In this document: positions 51,366-59,197 of the stretch, one piece after another
How positions within the stretch are numbered: position 1 is the stretch's first letter
How the letters are laid out: each line of letters starts with the position of its first letter
DNA from: Streptomyces bottropensis ATCC 25435
GTDB lineage: Bacteria; Actinomycetota; Actinomycetes; Streptomycetales; Streptomycetaceae
Assembly (NCBI RefSeq): GCF_000383595.1
Contig: NZ_KB911581.1
Coordinates: 372,001-436,000 of the forward strand
Direction of reading: 5' to 3'
Length of the DNA: 64,000 bases
Made by a program: the position numbers and the translations under genes
Notes under the pieces: generated by a model
Databases searched by the model: none
Told to the model about the DNA's origin: nothing
What the model saw: only the letters and a program-made list of their open reading frames with translations

Positions 51366-52994
51366 TCAGGCGCTCTTCGCCTCTCCCCGCTCGGGGAGGA
51401 GGGTGTCGTCGATGTCCTCGACGCTCAGGACGTCCAGGACGCGAGCGTACGTGCCGCGCGAGAGTCGTTGCAGGCGGCCCGACTTGACCAGGGCGGACAG
51501 GACGTTGCTGATGGTCTTCGACGGGTCGCCGTAGACGCCCGCGGGCAGTGCGCGCAGCACGTCGCGGGCGGAGAACGCGCCGGGGAAGGTCGCCACGGCC
51601 TTCTCGACGGCGGCGCGGATGCTGGGGGCGGAGGGCGTACGACGCGCGGGTCCCGCTCCCGCTCCCGTGCCCGCGGCCGGGTGGTCGCCGTGCAGGGGGT
51701 GGGCCGCCGGGCGGGGCGTGGAGGTGACCGAGCGGGGGAGGCGGTCGTGGATCTCGCGCAGGGCCGTGCGGATGGTCTCCAGTGGGGCGTCGGCGGCGTC
51801 GCCAGCGTCAGTGGCGAGGCCAGAGGTGGCCGCCAGCATGGTGGCGACCCTCTCTATGTTCCCGAGGGTGGCGGCCAGTTCGCGCAGCAGCGGCTCCAGG
51901 AAGTCGCGGCGCAGCGCGGCCACCGGGTCGGTGGTGGCGAGTTCGACGGAGACGGAGCCGGTGAGCGGGCGCCCGGGAGGAAGGGGTGCCCCTTCGGCGT
52001 CCTCGGGGGCGTCGGCGTCGTCCGGGAGCAGCGACTCGACGGCCTTCCGTACGGCCGGAAGGTCGCGCGGGGATTCGGGGGCCGTGTCCGCGCCGCCGGG
52101 CATGCACGTCAGCAGGGCGACGAGCTGTTCGAGGCTCGTGAGCGCGGGCAGGGCGGAGCGCACCAGCGGGCCGAGCACGGCCTGCCGTACGGCCAGGGCG
52201 GGATCCTCGTACGAGAAGGTGATCCGTTGCCCGGCCTCGGCCGCTGCCATGGGTTCCTCGCTCCTGTCATTCGACGGTCCGGTCGTGTGCGACGACGCGC
52301 CCGGCGGGGGCGCCTGTCTGTGAGTGGTCTGTGGGGCGGTGTGCGAGTGCAACTGCGGTGTCAACGCGGCGCGCCGCCCCTGTTCCCGCAACGCGCCCTG
52401 CTCCTGGGCGAGTTGGCCCTGGAGCAAGTCGAACGCGTCGAGGATCCGCTCCAGTTCGGGAAGGTCCGGTGCGAGCGGGCGGCGGGCTCCCGAGTGCGTG
52501 GCCGAGGAGTCGTCGGCGCGGGACCTGAGCCGGGTCAGCCGCCGGGGTACGGAGCCGGAGTCGAAACGGATCGCGGCATGAGCCGGCAGGTCGCCGTTCT
52601 CGTCGCCGATGCCGAGCATGCGGCGCAGCGAACGCCGGTCCTCCCGGGTGGTCGCCGCCGTGTAGGCGTACGGCTCCGCGTACGCGACGGCGTCTTGGAG
52701 GCACTCCGCCCAGAGCGGGCAGGAGGCGCACAGGTCGCGGGCGGTGCGGAGCAGGACGAGGTGCTGTCGGCGCTGGTCGGGCGAGACGCCCGCCGCTGCC
52801 GCCGCTGTCGGCGTACCGTCCGGGGCGTAAAGGCCGTGCGGGTTCTCCGAGTTGTCCAGAAGCGGGTGCTGGAAGACGTCCGGCCTACGCCGGCACGGCA
52901 GCGCCGCGTCGGGTATGTGGACTTCCCGTACGACCGCCTTGCGGGCAGGTCGGCCGGGCAGCCTGGCCAGCGTCGTATGGCTTGCCATACGCAT
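51366..52994 (-). CDS. WhiB-like iron-sulfur domain fused to a C-terminal winged-helix region
   Basis: 542 aa. Four cysteines at 34, 89, 92 and 98 (LPCRRRPDVF, then LCASCPLWAEC) give the WhiB [4Fe-4S] pattern C...CxxCxxxxxC. A DNA-contact-like segment AYTAATTREDRRSLRRMLG follows where the usual GVWGG turn would be. The long middle is helical. The last 90 residues (IRAAVEKAVATFPGAFSARDVLRALP, then SNVLSALVKSGRLQRLSRGTYARV) form a winged helix. WhiB proteins are normally about 80-140 aa, so this is an extended regulator. ATG 52994 has GGGGGA 7-8 nt upstream; the open frame runs further. Confidence 0.78.
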   Translation of the reverse strand: MRMASHTTLARLPGRPARKAVVREVHIPDAALPCRRRPDVFQHPLLDNSENPHGLYAPDGTPTAAAAAGVSPDQRRQHLVLLRTARDLCASCPLWAECLQDAVAYAEPYAYTAATTREDRRSLRRMLGIGDENGDLPAHAAIRFDSGSVPRRLTRLRSRADDSSATHSGARRPLAPDLPELERILDAFDLLQGQLAQEQGALREQGRRAALTPQLHSHTAPQTTHRQAPPPGASSHTTGPSNDRSEEPMAAAEAGQRITFSYEDPALAVRQAVLGPLVRSALPALTSLEQLVALLTCMPGGADTAPESPRDLPAVRKAVESLLPDDADAPEDAEGAPLPPGRPLTGSVSVELATTDPVAALRRDFLEPLLRELAATLGNIERVATMLAATSGLATDAGDAADAPLETIRTALREIHDRLPRSVTSTPRPAAHPLHGDHPAAGTGAGAGPARRTPSAPSIRAAVEKAVATFPGAFSARDVLRALPAGVYGDPSKTISNVLSALVKSGRLQRLSRGTYARVLDVLSVEDIDDTLLPERGEAKSA

Positions 52995-53121
52995 GAGTAA
53001 TATCCCCCGTGGTGATCTGTGATCGCGGGGGACTCTAGAACAAGTTGTCAAACTCATGCAACGCATGTGCAAAGTACTGGCCAGAAACGAACAGTGACGC
53101 GACGAACCATTCACAAGAGCC

Positions 53122-53775
53122 TCAACTGTCCGCCGTTTCACGGGTGTCACGGCGACGCGGACGCCTGATGACCTGCAAGGCCTTTCTGCCCCGGACCGTC
53201 AAGGCCTTCGCGGATGCGCCGCGTACGGCGAGCACTCCGAGTACGCCCACGAACCCGATGGGCACGCCCGCCTCCGGGACGAACATGCCGGCGAGCGATC
53301 CGATGACCAGGATCACATCGGCGATCACGACCGTGACACCGCGCCGGCCCGGATGCTCCTTCACCATCCAGGCGCCGAGCAGAGCCATTCCGGCCAGGGC
53401 CCAGTAGCCGAACGCGGCGGTTCCGGTGACGACGGCACTCGTGGTCATCCGGGCCGTCTCACCCACGGCCGAGAAGTAGCCCGTGAAGGCGGCGGCGAGG
53501 ATCGTCGAGGCAAGGGCGAGGAGGAGTTGGGTGCGGCGGCGGAGCAGCCAGACGGCTCCGCCGAGGAGCAGCACGACGCAGATCATCACGAACGCGGAGC
53601 CGCTCTGTGAGGCGATCGCGAAGAGGGTGTACGCGGCGGCCAGACCGAACACGATGCGGGGGAGTATACGGACGGCCCAGGGGTCGTTCTTGTCCTGGCG
53701 GAGGAGGCGGTGGAGGCGGGACGGAGTACGGGCGGTGTCTTTGCTGTCGGCACGGGTGCCCGGGGTGCGGCTCAT
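53122..53775 (-). CDS. Six-helix membrane protein, unknown
   Basis: 217 aa with about six hydrophobic segments (RIVFGLAAAYTLFAIA, FVMICVVLLLGGAVWLL, LALASTILAAAFTGYF, FGYWALAGMALLGAWMV, VTVVIADVILVIGSLAGMF, GFVGVLGVLAV) and basic ends. No recognisable family. It lies 7 nt after the 403-aa gene and is probably the last gene of the long leftward secretion unit. It could be a membrane immunity or channel-associated protein; nothing in the sequence decides. Confidence 0.7.
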   Translation of the reverse strand: MSRTPGTRADSKDTARTPSRLHRLLRQDKNDPWAVRILPRIVFGLAAAYTLFAIASQSGSAFVMICVVLLLGGAVWLLRRRTQLLLALASTILAAAFTGYFSAVGETARMTTSAVVTGTAAFGYWALAGMALLGAWMVKEHPGRRGVTVVIADVILVIGSLAGMFVPEAGVPIGFVGVLGVLAVRGASAKALTVRGRKALQVIRRPRRRDTRETADS

Positions 53776-53782
53776 GGACCGG

Positions 53783-54994
53783 TCACACTCCCATGCCTGT
53801 GTCTTGTGCCTGTTCGGGGGCGGGCGGGGCGTGTGTGGGACCGGGGGTGGTGGGGGCCGCGGCGGGGGCCGGGGCTGGCTTCAGTGCGACTCCCGGCATG
53901 AAGTCGGCACCGATGGCCGACGCCGAGGGCTCGGGTGGCTGAACGGGCAAGGGGCCCACCTTGGCGTTCACCTCCACACCGGGCATGAAGGTGCCGTGGG
54001 TGCTGGCGTAGACGGCAGGGCCCGACTCGGCGGTCGGCGGTGACGGCGTCTGCTCGGGGACGGAGAACGCCGGCTGCTGCTCCCCGACGCCTGGGGCGGT
54101 GACTTCCCGGTCCGTGCTCAGGTCCAGATTCTGCTGGGCACCCGTCTCTGCTTCGGTCGGCTGCTGGTCCAACAGCGCGACCCGTTCGCATACTTCGAGA
54201 ATGGCGGCGCGTTGAGCCTCAGGGGTGGTCAGTGACTTGAGATGGTCCAGGTTCAGGTATCCGGACTCCCAGTACTTCTGGGGCGGTGGGTTTTCGGGGT
54301 CGGGTGCGAAGAAGTGCACGTGTGAGCGGACCCGTCCCTCGGACAGGAGTTGCTGGCTCTCGGGCGGGAGACCTTCCAGGGTCTGCTCCGAGAGGTCGTA
54401 CATGAAGTGGATGTGGTCAGCGCCGATCGTCCTGCGCAGCTGTGGCAGTTCGGTCTCGTAGGCGACGGTCCAGGGTGCGAGTTCGCCGGCGAAGAGGATC
54501 GCCTCGCCGTCGGTGGCCTTGGCGTAGTTCTCCGAGAGGGCGCCCCAGGCTTTGCCGGCTACGGCGTCACCCTTGGCCTCGTTGAAGTGCAATGCCTCTT
54601 GCACATCGCGGTCCCACAGGTGCAGCTTGCCCAGATCCTGCCCGCCTGGCGTGCCCTCCAAATAGCGGGCGCTGCCGCGCTCGCTATCGTTCTCCATATC
54701 TGACCAGATGGCAGCAAGGAATTGACTGCTCAGTACTTTGTCCGTCGGTAGGTCCGGGTGAGGAATTCCGTAGGACCAGAAAGCAGATTTCATACCCTTG
54801 CGGGGAGCCTTGACGTCCAATTCGCTGGCGTATTGGACGATGTATTCCTCGATGGTCTTGTCAGCTGCTGCAGCTGATGCGATGATCTCATCGGCGATTC
54901 GCTCGACTTCGTCTTCGGGAACAGGAGCATTCGCTTTGGCTTGGAGCGTGAGAGCGTGTCGAATGGGTGTTTGGACTTCGGTGTCCGCGCTCAC
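53783..54994 (-). CDS. 403-aa protein, effector candidate of unknown function
   Basis: Cytosolic N-terminal domain (VPEDEVERIADEIIASAAAADKTIEEYIVQYASEL, then FWSYGIPHPDLPTDKVLSSQFLAAIWSDM, then GEAILFAGELAPWTVAYETELPQLRRTIGADHIHFMYDLSEQTLEG) and an extended C-terminal third that is Pro/Ala/Glu-rich, ending PAPEQAQDTGMGV. In that tail the phrase FMPGV occurs twice. No signal peptide. GTG start overlaps the stop of the upstream Trp-rich gene. A folded domain with a long unstructured tail in a secretion operon would fit a substrate, but this is speculation. Confidence 0.62.
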   Translation of the reverse strand: MSADTEVQTPIRHALTLQAKANAPVPEDEVERIADEIIASAAAADKTIEEYIVQYASELDVKAPRKGMKSAFWSYGIPHPDLPTDKVLSSQFLAAIWSDMENDSERGSARYLEGTPGGQDLGKLHLWDRDVQEALHFNEAKGDAVAGKAWGALSENYAKATDGEAILFAGELAPWTVAYETELPQLRRTIGADHIHFMYDLSEQTLEGLPPESQQLLSEGRVRSHVHFFAPDPENPPPQKYWESGYLNLDHLKSLTTPEAQRAAILEVCERVALLDQQPTEAETGAQQNLDLSTDREVTAPGVGEQQPAFSVPEQTPSPPTAESGPAVYASTHGTFMPGVEVNAKVGPLPVQPPEPSASAIGADFMPGVALKPAPAPAAAPTTPGPTHAPPAPEQAQDTGMGV

Positions 54995-55602
54995 TCGGTC
55001 TCCTGCGGGTAGCAGCCCACATTGATCATGACCCCGCGCAGGCCCACTCCGCGGGAGGTGACTCCGCCGCTGACCGCCCTGAGCACGATGACCGGCTCTT
55101 CAGCACCCGCGCCCCTCCAGACAGTGAGCCGGTACGGGTTGCGGGTGCGAAGGCGCCGCTCGGGCGAGGGGAGCCAGCGCTCGTTGCTCCGAGGTTCGGG
55201 AAACGCGGGGGAGTCCCAGGCGCCCGAGAACTCCGGCGTGCCAAGTACTTCGCGGGCGGCAGCTTCATACCTGGGCCAGAATTCTGCCGCTGTCTCCAAT
55301 ACCTGCTCGTTCTCGTCGGAGTTGTCAGCCGTGATATCCCAGGTTGTCCAGCCGAGAGAGCGAACCGGGCTCCAGCCCCCTCCGGTCACGGGCGTCAGGC
55401 TCAGTCGGCCGCCCGTGGCGGTGCGCACGGCGAGGACGCGGTCCTCGGGCAGGGGCTTCCAGCCGAACAACGCGCACCAGTCGTTCAGGGCAGGGCCCGG
55501 GTAGGGCGGGCCGGCCCAGATCGCGGGCCAGTCCACGTGCTCAAGTCCGGCCAGTTCCTCGGCCAGGCGCTGCGGCGATTCGTCGATCTGGATCGTTGGC
55601 AT
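54991..55602 (-). CDS. Trp-rich 'DW...FGW' family protein C
   Basis: 203 aa from the ATG at 55602 (MPTIQIDESPQRLAEELAGLEHVDWPAIWAGPPYPGPALNDWCALFGWKPLP), with AGGAG before it; the frame is open to 55701. The middle has GRLSLTPVTGGGWSPVRSLGWTTWDITADNSDENEQVLE, and the later block LGTPEFSGAWDSPAFPEPRSNERWLP parallels gene A at 39031. Overlaps the 403-aa gene by 4 nt. Of the five family members, A and C are closest to each other. Confidence 0.8.
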   Translation of the reverse strand: MPTIQIDESPQRLAEELAGLEHVDWPAIWAGPPYPGPALNDWCALFGWKPLPEDRVLAVRTATGGRLSLTPVTGGGWSPVRSLGWTTWDITADNSDENEQVLETAAEFWPRYEAAAREVLGTPEFSGAWDSPAFPEPRSNERWLPSPERRLRTRNPYRLTVWRGAGAEEPVIVLRAVSGGVTSRGVGLRGVMINVGCYPQETE

Positions 55603-55639
55603 GTGTGCTCCTGCGGCTGTCTCTCGTAGGTCGGTGCTG

Positions 55640-56260
55640 TCAGGCCGGGCCGGGATTCCCCCCGTCCTGTGGCGCGTGACAGTTGAGCCCGATCCTCGCA
55701 TCGGCCGGTGTCGGCTCGGCCGGGGAACCTGTTCCGAGTGTCATCTTCAGCTCGATCACAGGAGCTCCCGGCGTACTGAACCACCACACCGCGGCCCGGC
55801 GCGGATCCTGGTGGGTCAGGCGCCATTCGGGGCTGTACCAGGGGCCGCGGCCGGGGAGCTCCGGGAAGTCTGGGGCGTCCCACGTGCCGTTCCAGTGCGG
55901 GTTGCTCATGAGGCCCCGCAGAGCGTCCAGGTAGGCCGTCCAGCGGGCCTCCGCCAGTTCGATGACCCGGGGGTTCTCGTCCACGCCCCGAGCCCGGGCC
56001 GCCCAGAGCGTGTGCTCGACCCGCGTCACCGGCCGACCTGGCGCGGTCGAGGCCAGATGCAGGCGCCCGCCCAGCGCCGTACGCACTCGCAGCCCCGCCT
56101 CGAACCACAGCGGGCGCCAGCCGAAGCCCGCGCACCAGTGGGTGCGCTTGCCCGTGTCCTCAGGGACCCCGGCCCAGACCGTGGGCCAGTCCACACCGAA
56201 GAACCGCTGGAGCTCCGCGACCAGTTGGTCGGGGCTGCGGTCGGCGGTCAGGGCGGGCAT
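55640..56260 (-). CDS. Trp-rich 'DW...FGW' family protein D
   Basis: 206 aa. MPALTADRSPDQLVAELQRFFGVDWPTVWAGVPEDTGKRTHWCAGFGWRPLWFEAGL, then a TRVEHTLWAARARGVDENPRVIELAEARWTAYLDALRG helix shared with gene B, and NPHWNGTWDAPDFPELPGRGPWYSP. It sits 37 nt upstream of gene C in the same direction and 51 nt after the TrbL-like gene, so it is in the secretion unit. Function unknown. Confidence 0.8.
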   Translation of the reverse strand: MPALTADRSPDQLVAELQRFFGVDWPTVWAGVPEDTGKRTHWCAGFGWRPLWFEAGLRVRTALGGRLHLASTAPGRPVTRVEHTLWAARARGVDENPRVIELAEARWTAYLDALRGLMSNPHWNGTWDAPDFPELPGRGPWYSPEWRLTHQDPRRAAVWWFSTPGAPVIELKMTLGTGSPAEPTPADARIGLNCHAPQDGGNPGPA

Positions 56261-56311
56261 GGGGAGGCTCCTCGGTGTGGGGCGGTACGTCAGGCGGTCG
56301 GCGGCGGCTTG

Positions 56312-58504
56312 TTAGACGCGGCCGCTCGGGCCGCGGGGGTCCCGTGGGGCCGGTGGAGGAGAGGGCGGCGTCGGATCCGCCGAAGCGGCAGGTCGGCGGG
56401 GCGTCGCCTGCGGCTCCGGGCGCGGTGCGGGGGCTGCGGGCGAGGGCGTGGTCGTCGGCTGCGGGGTCTGCGCACCGCTCGAACCGCTGACGCGTCCGCT
56501 GCGCCTGGCGGGAGTGGGATCTTGCTCCTGCGCATCCGGCTCGAGCTCGGGCTGGGACGGCGGTGTGTTGCCCTTATCCGCCCCGCGGGCTGCCGCCCTG
56601 TCCGCTCGGGCCTCGCCCGCATCCTTCTTCGCCCAGTACGCGGACTGGTTCTGCTCGCGCTTGGACTGGCCGAGCCAGCCCTTCTCCTGCATCTTGCCCC
56701 GGTACTTGCCCTTGAAGAAGCGTTGATCCACTGCCCAGGCCGTACCCCGTGCGGCGCTGCCGCCCACACGTGCGGCGCTGCCGCCCACACGGGCGGAGGT
56801 GCCCGCGACACGGCCGGTGGTGCGGGCCGTGGAGGCGGCGAGGCCGGGGGCCATGGCGGTGGCCTTGTTCGCCGCGTCCGCGACACCGAGGGCGTCCTCC
56901 GCCCCTGCGACCTGCGGCGAGAACTTCCCGGACAGCAGGTTCTTCAGCAGCATGACGACGGAGATCGTGACCAGCAACAGCATCAGCAGCTGCATGCCCA
57001 GCGGGACCGACAGCGGCAGGATCAGCTGGTAGAAGAGCAGCAGGACGGTGAGGATCACGCCGAATCCGGCGCGCAGGACGAAGCTGTGTACGAAGGTCTG
57101 CCACCAGCCCCTGAGGAGCTTCTGCTGGGTCGGGTGAATGGAGATGATCGCGACCAGGGGCAGCAGGATGATCATGATGAGCGTGACCGAGTGCCACAGC
57201 AGCGTCAGTGCGCTGAGCACGACCACCATGATGCCGACGATGAGGGAGGCGATGAGTGCGTAGATCCCCATGGTGATGCGGTTAGCGGGCTTGTGGCCGC
57301 TCCACTGCTCGTACACGCGCGACTTCTCGTTCTTGGCGATGTAGTTGCGCAGTTGCCCGTACTGGTTCTCCTTGTGCTTGATGACACCGCCTTCCACCTT
57401 CGACCAGTCCTTGTAGTAGTCGAAGTTGGTCACCGACTGGACATTGACCTGCTTGGCTCGCAGATCGGTGCACCGCGCCTTCTCTCCGAAATCACACGTT
57501 CCGGAGCCCTTGTATTCCATGCGCTTCTTGCCCGGGTCGCCGAACTGGCCGATGGCCCACGGGCGGAACGCCAGGGTGTCGTACATGGCGCAGCTGGATA
57601 TCCGCATGCCGCGCTGCGGCGCGTTGGCGGCCAGGTCGCACGGCGGATCGATGTCGTCCACCGCGCCGCCCAGTACCGCCTCGGTCAACGCGGCGTTCCC
57701 TTGGGCGATTCCGGAGTCGGCGGTCTCGACCACGCGCGTGTAGTTGTTGTCGACCAGGAAGGCCGATACGGCGATCACGACGAACGCGGCCCATCCCACA
57801 CCCGCCCAGACCTCACGCATGTCCCCCTTGCGCCATTTGCCGAACACCCAGATCCCGGTGAGCATGATCATGGTGGGTACGGCCAGCTTGAACACGTTGT
57901 CGTTCAGACGGTCGACGACGCTGTTGTCGCCCTCGACGGTGCCCTCGTACAACGCTGCGAGAGGGCTGGGGTTGGAGGAGATCTCCTTGATGCTGATGGA
58001 GGCGCGAGTGGTGAACTTGCTGATGTCGAAAACCATCTGTGCGATGGAGTTGTAGATCTCGTTCTGGACGCTGCAGTCGTCGTCTTCGGCTTTTTCCCCG
58101 GTGTCGCCCCGGCTTGCCTGGTCCCGGCTCTGCTGGGTCGAGGACCAGTTGAGACCCCGCATGGCGCCGAGTTCGTAGACGGTGTAGTCGCCGGGATCGC
58201 CTGGCAGGCGTACGGCACCGGAGACGAGCTCACGTTTGCCGCTCCACTGCTGCACCGAGGGGAAGATGTTCTCCGCGGCGCCCGGCATGTCGGCCATTTG
58301 GTTGATGCTGTCGGACGTCCAGTCACAGGTGTCGAAGAGAGCTTTCGCCGACTGCGGCGTGGAGAGCGAGAGCGCGATCACTCCGAGCACGACGAACAGC
58401 GTGGCGCGAGCCGCGACACCGGCACTGATGAATGTCTCGCGTAGGGAGCGCCTCGGCCGGCTCCGTGCCGGGCGGTCGGCGCGGGGCCGGCTGAGGGTCA
58501 GCAT
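56312..58504 (-). CDS. TrbL/VirB6-like polytopic channel protein
   Basis: 730 aa with a Sec-type N-terminal helix (ATLFVVLGVIALSLSTPQSAKA) and an extracytoplasmic region with cysteines (LFDTCDW, CSVQN). At least six more membrane helices follow (LAVPTMIMLTGIWVFGKW, GWAAFVVIAVSAFLV, ITMGIYALIASLIVGIMVVVLSALTLLWHSVTLIMIILLPLVAIIS, FGVILTVLLLFYQLILPLSVPLGMQLLMLLLVTISVVML). The last 200 residues are a cytoplasmic, Gln/Pro/Arg-rich tail. This is the layout of the inner-membrane channel of type IV secretion systems. It follows the lipoprotein gene by 19 nt. Confidence 0.8.
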   Translation of the reverse strand: MLTLSRPRADRPARSRPRRSLRETFISAGVAARATLFVVLGVIALSLSTPQSAKALFDTCDWTSDSINQMADMPGAAENIFPSVQQWSGKRELVSGAVRLPGDPGDYTVYELGAMRGLNWSSTQQSRDQASRGDTGEKAEDDDCSVQNEIYNSIAQMVFDISKFTTRASISIKEISSNPSPLAALYEGTVEGDNSVVDRLNDNVFKLAVPTMIMLTGIWVFGKWRKGDMREVWAGVGWAAFVVIAVSAFLVDNNYTRVVETADSGIAQGNAALTEAVLGGAVDDIDPPCDLAANAPQRGMRISSCAMYDTLAFRPWAIGQFGDPGKKRMEYKGSGTCDFGEKARCTDLRAKQVNVQSVTNFDYYKDWSKVEGGVIKHKENQYGQLRNYIAKNEKSRVYEQWSGHKPANRITMGIYALIASLIVGIMVVVLSALTLLWHSVTLIMIILLPLVAIISIHPTQQKLLRGWWQTFVHSFVLRAGFGVILTVLLLFYQLILPLSVPLGMQLLMLLLVTISVVMLLKNLLSGKFSPQVAGAEDALGVADAANKATAMAPGLAASTARTTGRVAGTSARVGGSAARVGGSAARGTAWAVDQRFFKGKYRGKMQEKGWLGQSKREQNQSAYWAKKDAGEARADRAAARGADKGNTPPSQPELEPDAQEQDPTPARRSGRVSGSSGAQTPQPTTTPSPAAPAPRPEPQATPRRPAASADPTPPSPPPAPRDPRGPSGRV

Positions 58505-58523
58505 GAGAAGTCCTTCGGGCCGA

Positions 58524-59138
58524 TCAGGAGGGGAAGTGGTCGGTCAGGAGACACCCGTCGACCAGTGCGGGCTCCTTCTTGTAACCGCTGGGGATCTCGA
58601 ATTCCGGATCGCACGACAGGTACAAGAGGCCGGAGGTCTTGAGGTCCTGGGTCGTTTGGCCATCGTCCGGGTCCACCGCGAAGTCCTTGCCGACCAGAAT
58701 GCCGCTGTATCCCTTTTCCTTCATGGTGGTTTGGAACTGCTTCATGTCCGATGTCAGGACCAGCGTGACGATGTCGTCGTACTTGTCCTTGCACACAGCG
58801 CGTTCCTTGATGGCCCAGGCAGGATCTTTGAGCATGCTTGAGTCACCCCAAGCGGGCTCCCTTTCCGCCAGGGAGGAATTGTCGTAGTCCCTGCCTGTCA
58901 TCAGGTCCAAGCAGCCCACGGACTGGTTGAGGAAGTATTCGATCGACGCCATGTCCGAAGCCGAAGGCAGATCTCCGCCCGTCTCCTGACCGTCCGCCTT
59001 CCCGCCGCCCGTCTCCTTGCCCGCCCCAGCGCTCGCCTTCTCGGAAGCCGCGCTCTTGTCGTCGTCACCGCCGCATGCCGCAACCGACGTCGACATCAGG
59101 AGGAGGGCGCCGATAGTAAGTGCTCGTTTGATTCGCAT
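58524..59138 (-). CDS. Lipoprotein of the secretion cluster
   Basis: 204 aa from the ATG at 59138 (AAGGACC before it). Lipobox SVAACGGDDD follows a short signal. A Gly/Lys/Glu-rich spacer leads into an alpha/beta domain with cysteine pairs (VGCLDLM, AVCKDKYDD, LSCDPEFEI, DGCLLTD). It could be a cell-wall-side adaptor of the channel, as lipoproteins often are in Gram-positive conjugation systems. Located between the VirB4-like and TrbL-like genes; not recognised as a named family. Confidence 0.72.
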   Translation of the reverse strand: MRIKRALTIGALLLMSTSVAACGGDDDKSAASEKASAGAGKETGGGKADGQETGGDLPSASDMASIEYFLNQSVGCLDLMTGRDYDNSSLAEREPAWGDSSMLKDPAWAIKERAVCKDKYDDIVTLVLTSDMKQFQTTMKEKGYSGILVGKDFAVDPDDGQTTQDLKTSGLLYLSCDPEFEIPSGYKKEPALVDGCLLTDHFPS

Positions 59139-59197
59139 GGTCCTTCTTCGCATGTGGGGCATCGGGTGGGGGATCGGCAAGCTCGACCGGTCGGAGG

